From: Bacteroidales bacterium
GTDB taxonomy: Bacteria; Bacteroidota; Bacteroidia; Bacteroidales; UBA932
Length of the DNA: 64,000 nucleotides
Direction of reading: 5' to 3'
Assembly (NCBI GenBank): GCA_017626555.1
Contig: JAGAIM010000128.1
Coordinates: 1 to 64,000, forward strand
Part shown: piece after piece, positions 1 to 7,533 of the stretch
How the letters are laid out: each line of letters starts with the position of its first letter
Position numbering within the stretch: position 1 is the stretch's first letter
Notes under the pieces: generated by a model
Told to the model about the DNA's origin: nothing
The model's database searches: none
Seen by the model: the letters and a program-made list of their open reading frames with translations, nothing else
Made by a program: the position numbers and the translations under genes

Positions 1-21
1 GTAACAGACCTTTTGAAATAA
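1..21 (+). CDS. rpsR: 30S ribosomal protein S18, last codons only
   Basis: The first seven codons of the window read VTDLLK followed by TAA. Bacteroidota S18 proteins typically end in a sequence like LLPYVTDLLK, and S18 lies directly upstream of L9 in the usual rpsF-rpsR-rplI operon, so this is very probably the 3' end of rpsR. The stop lies 16 bases before the rplI start. Only the C-terminus is visible, so the call rests on position plus six residues. Confidence 0.8.
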   Translation, partial: VTDLLK

Positions 22-37
22 TAAGGAGGACAGCAAT

Positions 38-478
38 ATGGAGATTATTCTTAAGAAAGATGTGGCTAACCTTGGCCACGCAGACGATATCGTCAATGTA
101 AAGACAGGATACGCTGTCAACTACCTTATCCCACAGGGCTATGCGATTATGGCTACTCCTTCTGCAAAGAAGGTGCTTGCTGAGAATCTTCGTCAGAGGG
201 CTCACAAGATCGCTAAGTTCGTAGGTGACGCAGAGGCACTTGCAGCAAAACTTGCTGAGACTACAGTTCAGGTTGCTGTAAAGGTAAGCGAGTCAGGAAA
301 GATCTATGGTTCTGTAACTACTGCACAACTCGCAGAGGCTCTTGCAGCAGTTGGAATCGAGGTTGACAAGAAGGACATCACTGTTGAGGCAGCAAAGGAA
401 CTCGGTACATACGAGGCTACTGTAAAGTGCTACCGCGACGTGAAGGGTACTTTCAAGTATGAGATCGTTGCTGAGTAA
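38..478 (+). CDS. rplI: 50S ribosomal protein L9
   Basis: L9 binds 23S rRNA at the base of the L1 stalk and helps keep the reading frame. The 146-residue product has the normal length and the conserved N-terminal signature: MEIILKKDVANLG, then GYAVNYLIPQGYA at about residues 28-40. A long central helix and a C-terminal domain follow. A strong purine-rich site (AAGGAGGA, 23-30) sits 7 bases before the ATG. It follows the rpsR tail and is the last gene of its operon, closed by the hairpin at 501-532. Confidence 0.97.
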   Translation: MEIILKKDVANLGHADDIVNVKTGYAVNYLIPQGYAIMATPSAKKVLAENLRQRAHKIAKFVGDAEALAAKLAETTVQVAVKVSESGKIYGSVTTAQLAEALAAVGIEVDKKDITVEAAKELGTYEATVKCYRDVKGTFKYEIVAE

Positions 479-500
479 TTTCAGCGGGCTTATAAATACA

Positions 501-532
501 AAGGATCCGGCTAAGTAATTAGCCGGATCCTT
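501..532. terminator. Bidirectional intrinsic terminator after rplI
   Basis: A perfect 13-bp stem (AAGGATCCGGCTA / TAGCCGGATCCTT) with a 6-base loop lies between the stops of the convergent genes rplI and the 553-1755 lipoprotein. T-rich sequence follows on the plus strand, and weaker T-richness on the minus strand. It probably ends transcription from both sides. Confidence 0.8.
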
Positions 533-552
533 TATTATATATGTAGATGAGT

Positions 553-1755
553 CTATATGACCACGTCATAAATATGCACGAATGTCGCTGAACCGGAAGA
601 GTCACTCACGAAATAGTCGATTGCCACAACCGGCTCTGCTTCTGAAACATTCAGCCATTCATCAACAATTTCCAATCCGCCGTTCTTGCATTGGAATGAT
701 CCGTTTTCATCAAGGCTGAGAAGGTAGAATTTTACATCGGGCACATAATAATATGAATCTTTGTAGTCTGACAGGACGTTGTAGTGCAGATAATGCATCA
801 ACTTATCGTGCATACAGTCTGCCTCTGCAAGCAGTATCTTCACATTTCCGTATGTGATTGATTGCACGATGGCCTTATCGTCCGGAATTTTCATTCTGAA
901 TTCTGAAGTCTCAGGGGTTTCCTTAAGCGACTCTCTGCGTCTCACCTCCATACTTGAATAAAAACATCCGCAGAATCCGTCAAGTTCCTCTCTTCCCGTA
1001 AGTTCCCCGAAATCGCAACCGAAGTGCGCCAGTCCTGCCTTGCTGAGTTCCTCAATGCTATAATACGCAAAGCAAGGCCTGTCCTTTCTGCCTCCAGAAT
1101 ACTGACGCTCGTCGATATCCACATTGCCTGGTGCTATTCCATCCTCTTCATAGATCCTGATCTTGTCTATACTTTCGGCTTCTCTTCCGATTACTGAGCC
1201 GAGTTTGAGAGACTTTCTTACTGATGGGGCGGGGTAGAGCGTTCTGAACAACGCCTCTGATGAACCGGGGGTAATCAGAGTGTCGGGTATGATATATATA
1301 GGCGGTACATCCGTCATTGTGAATTTCCTCAATTCTTCGTATGCACGCCTGATTTCCATATAGGCCTTATCATTGAAATCATAGACATAATATACTCCCT
1401 TGCTGTCATTAAGGCTTTTAAGCGAGCACGGGCTGTGAGGAATGCTGATTCCATCGAAAAGGAATCTTTCTCCACCTTCTACTACGATTTCCGCTTCATC
1501 AAAATAGTGGTTGGTGTAGGCGTATTCGATACCGAAGTCTCGTTTCCATAGTCCGTTTTCCTTTTCCAGTCTGATTGTGTCAGGCATCGCGCTCCAGGCG
1601 GGATCTTTGATTATGATTTCTATGTCGTGTGAACTTCTGTTCATCAACACAAGTTGTACGATCTGAGTGTTGCCGTCGTCAAGTCCACCTATGTATCCGC
1701 GGCATCCGCTGAGCAATATGCTGGATATCAATACTATATATATGCTGTGTTTCAT
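553..1755 (-). CDS. Lipoprotein with cholesterol-dependent-cytolysin-like segments
   Basis: A 400-residue predicted lipoprotein: a hydrophobic N-terminus ends in the lipobox LLSGC (Cys18), so it should be anchored in the outer membrane. Residues about 30-130 look like a beta-rich N-terminal domain. The second half carries, in order, YPAPS (about 174), SIEELSKAGLAHFG (about 233), FYSSMEV (about 265) and ITYGNVKILLAEAD (about 300). These resemble by eye the YPGA, S-x-x-(E/Q), FYTVS and VAYGRTxYxKLET blocks of thiol-activated cytolysins (MACPF/CDC superfamily). The tryptophan-rich undecapeptide and membrane-binding domain 4 are absent. It is the last gene of an operon with a DUF4249 lipoprotein (3-base gap) and a TonB receptor. 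The lipoprotein call is firm; the CDC resemblance is tentative. Confidence 0.7.
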   Translation of the reverse strand: MKHSIYIVLISSILLSGCRGYIGGLDDGNTQIVQLVLMNRSSHDIEIIIKDPAWSAMPDTIRLEKENGLWKRDFGIEYAYTNHYFDEAEIVVEGGERFLFDGISIPHSPCSLKSLNDSKGVYYVYDFNDKAYMEIRRAYEELRKFTMTDVPPIYIIPDTLITPGSSEALFRTLYPAPSVRKSLKLGSVIGREAESIDKIRIYEEDGIAPGNVDIDERQYSGGRKDRPCFAYYSIEELSKAGLAHFGCDFGELTGREELDGFCGCFYSSMEVRRRESLKETPETSEFRMKIPDDKAIVQSITYGNVKILLAEADCMHDKLMHYLHYNVLSDYKDSYYYVPDVKFYLLSLDENGSFQCKNGGLEIVDEWLNVSEAEPVVAIDYFVSDSSGSATFVHIYDVVI

Positions 1756-1758
1756 TTT

Positions 1759-2679
1759 CTACTTTTTGTATATTGTAATCCATTCAGAATGCTTCTTAGA
1801 ATAGGCGCAGAAATATCCGCATCCTTTCATTACGTTGCAATAGGCAAATGAAGGTGAAGAAAAGCCTATATAAGAGAATGGATTATATGAACTATCGTAT
1901 TCCGCATAGAGATGATTATACATTTCCTTTGACAACTTGAACAGATGCAGGCGTATTGCGGCTTCAGTCGTTTGTGATGACATTCCCGACATCACATATT
2001 TGATTTCGTATGTGTCGTCCTTATGGTCATCGTCTGCCCATAAATATATGGCATCATTGCCAAAGTGAGATACTACAGGGGCATACGCAAATTGATCAAG
2101 GCTCAAATCGTTGTGTGCGTATGGAAGTAATGCGGATCCGTAGATGACAAAAGACGTATTGGGATGACTCTGGATTGTCCTGCGGGTCTCGATTGAAACG
2201 CCATAATAGTCCTCGCTGTCTTTGTCGTCTTTGTAATCCAGAAGTATGCAGTTGTTCCCATCTTCATCGTTGTACATCTTATATGTGTATTCAGGAAAAT
2301 GGTCGGGGATGGTGGTCGATGTGACAACAGTCTCCAATCCATCTGCACTGAATGTCAGTTCCAGATTGTCCCCCTCCTTGAATCCCTCGCTCTTAAGGCT
2401 TATTCCGTAGTTGTCTATGCCATTTGATGAGACTTCGACTTCCTCACCGTTTCGTTTCAATGAATATGCAGGCGAGACGAGATCCATATCGGCCTTGCCG
2501 GCAAACTGAACCGGAACTGCCTTGTAAACTTCTATGTTTGTAAGTGAATCTGCGCATATATAACCTTTGATGCACAGGCACGGCTTCAAGCCATTGTCTT
2601 CTATATCGAAACTGTATCTGCATCCTGTCAACGAGACTATACCAAGCAGGAAAAGACAGATCTTATGTAATGCATTCAT
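1759..2679 (-). CDS. DUF4249-type outer-membrane lipoprotein
   Basis: 306 residues with a signal peptide ending in the lipobox SLTGC (Cys20). The start of the mature protein (CLCIKGYICAD, then a repeated beta-strand pattern with NGEEVEVSS) matches the DUF4249 family of Bacteroidota. These lipoproteins are almost always encoded just downstream of a TonB-dependent receptor and are thought to act as its surface partner; the substrate is unknown. Only 3 bases separate it from the receptor gene and 3 from the next lipoprotein gene, so all three are surely co-transcribed. No enzymatic motif is visible. Confidence 0.75.
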   Translation of the reverse strand: MNALHKICLFLLGIVSLTGCRYSFDIEDNGLKPCLCIKGYICADSLTNIEVYKAVPVQFAGKADMDLVSPAYSLKRNGEEVEVSSNGIDNYGISLKSEGFKEGDNLELTFSADGLETVVTSTTIPDHFPEYTYKMYNDEDGNNCILLDYKDDKDSEDYYGVSIETRRTIQSHPNTSFVIYGSALLPYAHNDLSLDQFAYAPVVSHFGNDAIYLWADDDHKDDTYEIKYVMSGMSSQTTEAAIRLHLFKLSKEMYNHLYAEYDSSYNPFSYIGFSSPSFAYCNVMKGCGYFCAYSKKHSEWITIYKK

Positions 2680-2682
2680 ATT

Positions 2683-5124
2683 CTAGAATTTGAGGGTGTA
2701 ACTGAATGAGGGAAGTATGGGGATGATGCCGAAGGCTTCTCCTGTGAAATTGAATCCGAACAGGTTTTCTTTAGTGAATTCATAGTCTGCATCAATGTAG
2801 GTGATGAACGGGTTCATCTGGCAATAGACATTGTAAACACTCAGATTCCAGATACTCTCATTTCCTCTTTTTGTGGTTTTTCTGAAGTTGAAGCCTATGT
2901 CAAGTCTGTGATAGTCTGGTAATTTGAGATTGTTGGGCATTGTGTAGAATGTATCAGGCCAATCTCCGATTTCCTCAGGCGCCAGAGATAGGGCTTCTGA
3001 CGTTATGTATCCTCCGCTATGGAAGTTCCAACTTCCATATACTTCACATCTTTTGCCGAGTTTCCTTGTGGCTGTAAGTGTCAGTTTGTGTCTGTTGTCG
3101 TTCCTGTCCCTGTACCAGTCCGGGTAGAATTCCTCGAAATATCTCTGACTCCAAGACAGGGTGTAATATGCTGCAAGCGAGGTCTTCTCATCAGACCATT
3201 CGAGTTCGCTTTCGAGACCCCAGGAACGGCCCTTTCCGGCAATCATCGCTTCTTCCCAAAGGTGTATCGGCGGATATATGCCCCATTTGCCGCGGAACTC
3301 CAGGAGGTTGTCCATAGTCTTGAAGTAACCCTCCGCGCTGAATCTTATGTTATGGGGGAGACTGCTGTATATGCCGGCTGATACCTGTCTCGATCGGCTG
3401 GGAGCAATCTTACCGGTGGAGGGCATCCAGAAATTGGTCGGAAGTTGAAGGTAATTGGAAGCAATCTGGTGGTCATTCTGCACCATCTCGCTGTATGACA
3501 GTTTCAGTGATGTGTTGTCTGTCAATCCATATCTCAGTGCTACGCGCGGCTGAAGACAATGATATGCAATCCCGTCCGTAAATATGACGGAATATCTCAG
3601 TCCGACGTTTGAAGTCAGTCTGTCCGTAAGCACGATCTCGTCCTCAATGTAGGCTGCCGGCTCGAATGTCTGTTTTCTGTCGTATTCCTTGAGATGCTGC
3701 TCGACTATGACATTGCCGTCATTCGATACCTTCCTGTCGGTAAAGTAATCAGGTGAATATATATGGTATTGGAAGCCTGCTCCATATCTTATATGGTGAC
3801 GTTCACCTGCTCTTAGGCTGAAATCGGCCTTCACTCCCACGTCGGATGTCCTGGAGCGGTTGCCCCCCTTTTTATATGTGCTGTTAAGGATTTCGTCCAG
3901 GGCTCCTTCCTTGACTTGTTCCTCAAATGAGAATAGGGAACTGTATCGGCTGAAATACGCTTTCAGCGACAGTTCGTGTATTTCTGAAATACCGTAATGC
4001 CAGTTGACCTGGCTGACAAAGTTGCCCCATTCGAGTCCCATTGCCGCATCATTATAGTACGACTTTTCCAGTTTGGTGCCGTAGTCATATTCTTCATACC
4101 CTTCTCCAGAGATGAATTTGGCTGCATCCCTTCCGCCATACAGATCGAAAGACAGTCTGCTTTTCTCGGAAAATTTATGGGTGATGTTGGCATTCAGATC
4201 CCAGAATGCATACTTTATTCTGAAATCTCTGTCATCCTTGCTGCTGATGATCAGGCTGACGGGCTCTGTTATGATATCCAGCCAACTGCGTCTCAGTCCT
4301 ATGTTGAAAGATGTCTTGCCCTTGATGATGGGGCCTTCAAACTGAAGCCGGCCGTCAAGCAGTCCGATGGAAAACAATCCGTGGTAGTCTTCATAGTCTC
4401 CCTCTCTGGTCTTGACATCCACTACTGAGGATAGCCTTCCTCCGTATCTTGCAGGAAAGCCACTCTTGTAGAAGTCAAGCGACTCCACGACATCAGTGTT
4501 GAATGATGAGAACAGACCGAGAAGATGGCTTACCTGATATAAGGGTACGCCATCCAGCAGATAAAGGTTGTCTGCTCCATCTCCACCTCTTACATACATT
4601 CCGGAAAGAAGTTCAGTGCCTGTGGCTACTCCCGGAAGTTGCTGCAAAGTCTTGATTACATCCGGTGAACTCAAGACTGCAAATCCCAGATCGAACGTCT
4701 TCTTGTCGATTTTCTTGAAGCCGGTCTGTGTCATATTGCGGTTTCTGCCAGCCAGAGCCGTGATTCGGGATTCGCTCAAGGTGTCCTGCTGTTCCTCGAT
4801 GAAGATAGTGTAGTCCTTGGGCTTGCGTCTCTTGTCCTTGTGTGTCAGTACGATATATTTCCTGTGAATCTCCCAGACGATGCCTGTGTCTTTGAACAGC
4901 GTTTCAAGGCATTCCTCAAGTGTCTGCCTTTCAGGATCCGGCTTTGCGTCTGTGGGAATGTCCAGTGCTATGGAAGAGTCATAGATGAAGTTGATGTCGA
5001 AATGCAGATGTGTTTTCTGCATCTGTTCCTTGATGGTAGGTTTGATGTCACTTTGTCCGGGTGCCTCGAATGCGGCAGCCGTCATCAACGTCAGGAATAA
5101 TGTTATCTTGTAAAACAGTTTCAT
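2683..5124 (-). CDS. TonB-dependent outer-membrane receptor with STN domain
   Basis: 813 residues. A signal peptide (about 1-24, ending APGQ) leads to an STN (secretin/TonB short N-terminal) domain at about 30-110, which can signal to an anti-sigma factor. A plug domain follows at about 130-235 (LQQLPGVATG, MYVRGGDGADNLYLLDGVPL, ARYGGRLSSVVDVKT), then a long beta-barrel ending in aromatic SYTLKF. The usual carboxypeptidase-regulatory-like domain of SusC proteins appears to be missing; the STN runs almost directly into the plug. First gene of the operon with the two lipoproteins at 1759 and 553. No FecI/FecR pair is visible in the window, so any regulator lies elsewhere. The ligand cannot be told; no SusD partner is present. 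Confidence 0.92.
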   Translation of the reverse strand: MKLFYKITLFLTLMTAAAFEAPGQSDIKPTIKEQMQKTHLHFDINFIYDSSIALDIPTDAKPDPERQTLEECLETLFKDTGIVWEIHRKYIVLTHKDKRRKPKDYTIFIEEQQDTLSESRITALAGRNRNMTQTGFKKIDKKTFDLGFAVLSSPDVIKTLQQLPGVATGTELLSGMYVRGGDGADNLYLLDGVPLYQVSHLLGLFSSFNTDVVESLDFYKSGFPARYGGRLSSVVDVKTREGDYEDYHGLFSIGLLDGRLQFEGPIIKGKTSFNIGLRRSWLDIITEPVSLIISSKDDRDFRIKYAFWDLNANITHKFSEKSRLSFDLYGGRDAAKFISGEGYEEYDYGTKLEKSYYNDAAMGLEWGNFVSQVNWHYGISEIHELSLKAYFSRYSSLFSFEEQVKEGALDEILNSTYKKGGNRSRTSDVGVKADFSLRAGERHHIRYGAGFQYHIYSPDYFTDRKVSNDGNVIVEQHLKEYDRKQTFEPAAYIEDEIVLTDRLTSNVGLRYSVIFTDGIAYHCLQPRVALRYGLTDNTSLKLSYSEMVQNDHQIASNYLQLPTNFWMPSTGKIAPSRSRQVSAGIYSSLPHNIRFSAEGYFKTMDNLLEFRGKWGIYPPIHLWEEAMIAGKGRSWGLESELEWSDEKTSLAAYYTLSWSQRYFEEFYPDWYRDRNDNRHKLTLTATRKLGKRCEVYGSWNFHSGGYITSEALSLAPEEIGDWPDTFYTMPNNLKLPDYHRLDIGFNFRKTTKRGNESIWNLSVYNVYCQMNPFITYIDADYEFTKENLFGFNFTGEAFGIIPILPSFSYTLKF

Positions 5125-5196
5125 AAAGTCAGTTCAGATGTAAATCCGCCTATAAGACGTACATTCTCTCCAAAACTACTACTCGAAGATAAGAAA

Positions 5197-5222
5197 AAAG
5201 GATGACTTTTTTGTCATCCTTT
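5197..5222 (-). terminator. Intrinsic terminator of the parE-plsC-ligase operon
   Basis: A 10-bp stem (AAAGGATGAC / GTCATCCTTT) with a 6-base loop lies 8 bases beyond the stop of the acyl-CoA ligase. Read on the minus strand it is followed by a run of T, so it ends that operon before the TonB receptor gene. Confidence 0.8.
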
Positions 5223-5230
5223 CTAAAGTA

Positions 5231-6925
5231 TTAATTGTTCTCTGTCTTTTCCTTCTTTTCGGATTCGACTGTAGGAGCGGATTCCTTGTATTTGAAACGG
5301 CGGATCTTCTGGGTCGCTGTTTTCTCAAAAGGCTCCTTCATAACTTCTACTGAACTTACTTGCGATGCCTTGCTGACATTCTTGTTGGTGATTTTCAGGA
5401 GTTTAGCCTTCCAGGCATCCAGTTTCTCATAAAGTTTATCTTCGCTTTCATTGTCCCACTGGATGTAGTTCTCATCCGGCTGTACGAGTGCAATCAATTT
5501 TCCGTCACGCTCGACTACTATGGACTCGCTTACGCCTTCGACATTGTTGATTACATTCTCGATTTCTTCCGGGTAAATGTTCTCGCCAGAAGGCCCGAGT
5601 ATCATATTGTTGTTTCTTCCTTTGATTGAGAAGCGACCCTTTTCGTCCTGGACTGCTATGTCACTGGTGCGGAACCAGCCGTCTTCTGTAAATACGCTTT
5701 TTGTACGAGCAGGATCTTTGTAATATCCCAACATAACGTTCGGTCCTTTTGCTATAATCTCTCCTTCTCCTGTCTCAGGATTGACGTTATGCAACTTCAG
5801 TTTGACGTTATATACCGGATATCCGAATGAACCGACAGTTCTCCAATTGTGCATAGAATATCCAAGAAGCGGTGATGTCTCTGTGAGTCCGTATCCGATG
5901 GCGTATGGGAACTTCGCTTTAAGGAGGAAGTTTTCCACTTCCGGATCCAGTTTCGCACCACCGATGCCGTAGAACGACATATGTCCTCCGAAGGTTGCTT
6001 TCAGTTTCATACCGATGATCCTGCACATCAGACCGTTCATATTCTTATCCATCCAAGTGAGAGTACGGCTTTTCTGTATAGTAGGGAGGACACTTCCTTT
6101 ATATACTTTTTCGATAATGAGAGGCACAGTCAACATTGTCGTTGGCTTCACCATCTTGAGTGCCTTCATAAGCAATGAGGCCACCGGTGGCTTCGGAAGA
6201 TAATAAACTGTAGCACCGCAATACATAGGATATAGCATACAGAGGGTCATCTCCAGAGTATGCGCCATCGGCAGCACAGACAGCCATCTGTCCTTATCGG
6301 TCCTCTTGCAGGAATGGTAGCAGGAAATTACATTGGAGGCGAGGTTACGGTGGCTTAGAACCACTCCTTTCGCGCTTCCGGTGGTGCCGGAGGTATATAT
6401 GATCGTGGCGATGTCATCCGGAGTAGGAATGGATGTCCTTCCGTCACAGGTGAATTTCTCATCATTGGACTGCAGTACTTCGAAGGTATCTATATCTATG
6501 ACAAGAATCATTTTATCGCGGCATTCCTGGCTGACTTTTGAAGCCAGTTTCTGAGAAACGAAGATGACCTTGCTTTCAGAATGCTCGAGAATATTGGTGA
6601 CTTCGTTAACAGAACTGTCCGGAAGGATAGGAATTGCAATTCTGCCGAAAGGGACAATACTGAAAAAAGCAACCGACCAGTTGGGCATACTCTGGGAAAG
6701 GATGGCAACCTTGTCGCCGGCTCCGATACCATATTGGGTCAGTTTCTTGGACAGACTGTCGCATTTGCCCTTGAAAGAACTATATGTATATCCTCCATCC
6801 TTTGTATCATACCACTGGGTATATTGTTTCTTGGAATATACAGTGGTGGCATATTCATACAGTTTGGCGAGGGTATCGACATATTTCTCCCTCATCCTCT
6901 GCATACGTTTGTACAATTGAATCAT
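5231..6925 (-). CDS. Long-chain acyl-CoA ligase (AMP-binding family)
   Basis: A 564-residue member of the ANL adenylating superfamily, expected to activate a fatty acid with ATP and load it on CoA. Visible motifs: the P-loop IIYTSGTTGSAKGV (about 174-187), GYGLTETSP (about 344), DGWFRTSD (about 413), and the C-terminal region with NIYPEEIE (about 452). A lysine-rich tail follows that the family does not need. It lies downstream of a PlsC-like acyltransferase on the same strand. Together they could activate exogenous acyl chains and put them into phospholipid, but this is inference. A paralogue of similar size lies at 53729-55363. Confidence 0.88.
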   Translation of the reverse strand: MIQLYKRMQRMREKYVDTLAKLYEYATTVYSKKQYTQWYDTKDGGYTYSSFKGKCDSLSKKLTQYGIGAGDKVAILSQSMPNWSVAFFSIVPFGRIAIPILPDSSVNEVTNILEHSESKVIFVSQKLASKVSQECRDKMILVIDIDTFEVLQSNDEKFTCDGRTSIPTPDDIATIIYTSGTTGSAKGVVLSHRNLASNVISCYHSCKRTDKDRWLSVLPMAHTLEMTLCMLYPMYCGATVYYLPKPPVASLLMKALKMVKPTTMLTVPLIIEKVYKGSVLPTIQKSRTLTWMDKNMNGLMCRIIGMKLKATFGGHMSFYGIGGAKLDPEVENFLLKAKFPYAIGYGLTETSPLLGYSMHNWRTVGSFGYPVYNVKLKLHNVNPETGEGEIIAKGPNVMLGYYKDPARTKSVFTEDGWFRTSDIAVQDEKGRFSIKGRNNNMILGPSGENIYPEEIENVINNVEGVSESIVVERDGKLIALVQPDENYIQWDNESEDKLYEKLDAWKAKLLKITNKNVSKASQVSSVEVMKEPFEKTATQKIRRFKYKESAPTVESEKKEKTENN

Positions 6926-6937
6926 AAAATCATTATC

Positions 6938-7489
6938 TTAGTGAGTAATGTATTTTTCAGGATGCTTTCCTACAAGATGCATCTCTTCATAAAGCGCCTG
7001 TATGCGGGCCATATCCGCTTTTGCATCATCTGTAAGTTCGACCTTCTGGCCACGGCTCACACGTTTTGTCCCCCAGTCAAAATATCCCATATATACCGGG
7101 CAACCGACTTGGCGTGCAATAGTATGAAAACCGGTTTTCCAACGCTTTACAGGCTTGCGCGTGCCTTCCGGTGCAAGAGCAAGATGCACGACTTTCTGCG
7201 CTTTCATTTCCTTTATCACACTCAGTGCGACGTTGCTTCCCTTCTTTCTATCGACAGGGATACCTCCAAGTTTGCGAAGCAGCCATCCGAGAGGTCCCCA
7301 GAACAATTCACCCTTGATCATACAGTATGGCTTTCCACCTACTGATTCATAATATAGGTATGAGATTACGAAATCCCAGAATGAGGTGTGCGGAACACCG
7401 AGTATTATGCATTTGTCTTCAGGGGCTACAGGATCGACAGCAGTCCATCCCAATGTGCGGAGTAGCCATCCGCAGAATTTTCTCCACAT
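6938..7489 (-). CDS. 1-acylglycerol-3-phosphate acyltransferase-like protein (PlsC family)
   Basis: A membrane-associated acyltransferase expected to acylate lysophosphatidate or a similar lysolipid. It shows the HX4D catalytic motif (HTSFWD, His34 and Asp39), GIPVDRKKGSN in the middle, and the EGTR glycerol-phosphate-binding motif at about 108-111. I chose the ATG at 7489 (183 residues); a longer reading would need a TTG at 7519. It is short for PlsC (about 240), like other compact Bacteroidota members. It lies 44 bases after parE and 12 before the acyl-CoA ligase. Confidence 0.85.
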   Translation of the reverse strand: MWRKFCGWLLRTLGWTAVDPVAPEDKCIILGVPHTSFWDFVISYLYYESVGGKPYCMIKGELFWGPLGWLLRKLGGIPVDRKKGSNVALSVIKEMKAQKVVHLALAPEGTRKPVKRWKTGFHTIARQVGCPVYMGYFDWGTKRVSRGQKVELTDDAKADMARIQALYEEMHLVGKHPEKYITH

Positions 7490-7533
7490 ATATAGTATAG
7501 GTATTAGATTCCTCGTCAAGTTCGGAATGACAT

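Noticed and set aside
6581-7345. 254-codon plus-strand frame across the acyl-CoA ligase and acyltransferase genes
   Set aside because: It spans two real genes in antisense, with no signal or motif.
7490-7519. Longer N-terminus of the acyltransferase from a TTG
   Set aside because: The ATG at 7489 gives the family N-terminus; TTG starts are rare in this group.
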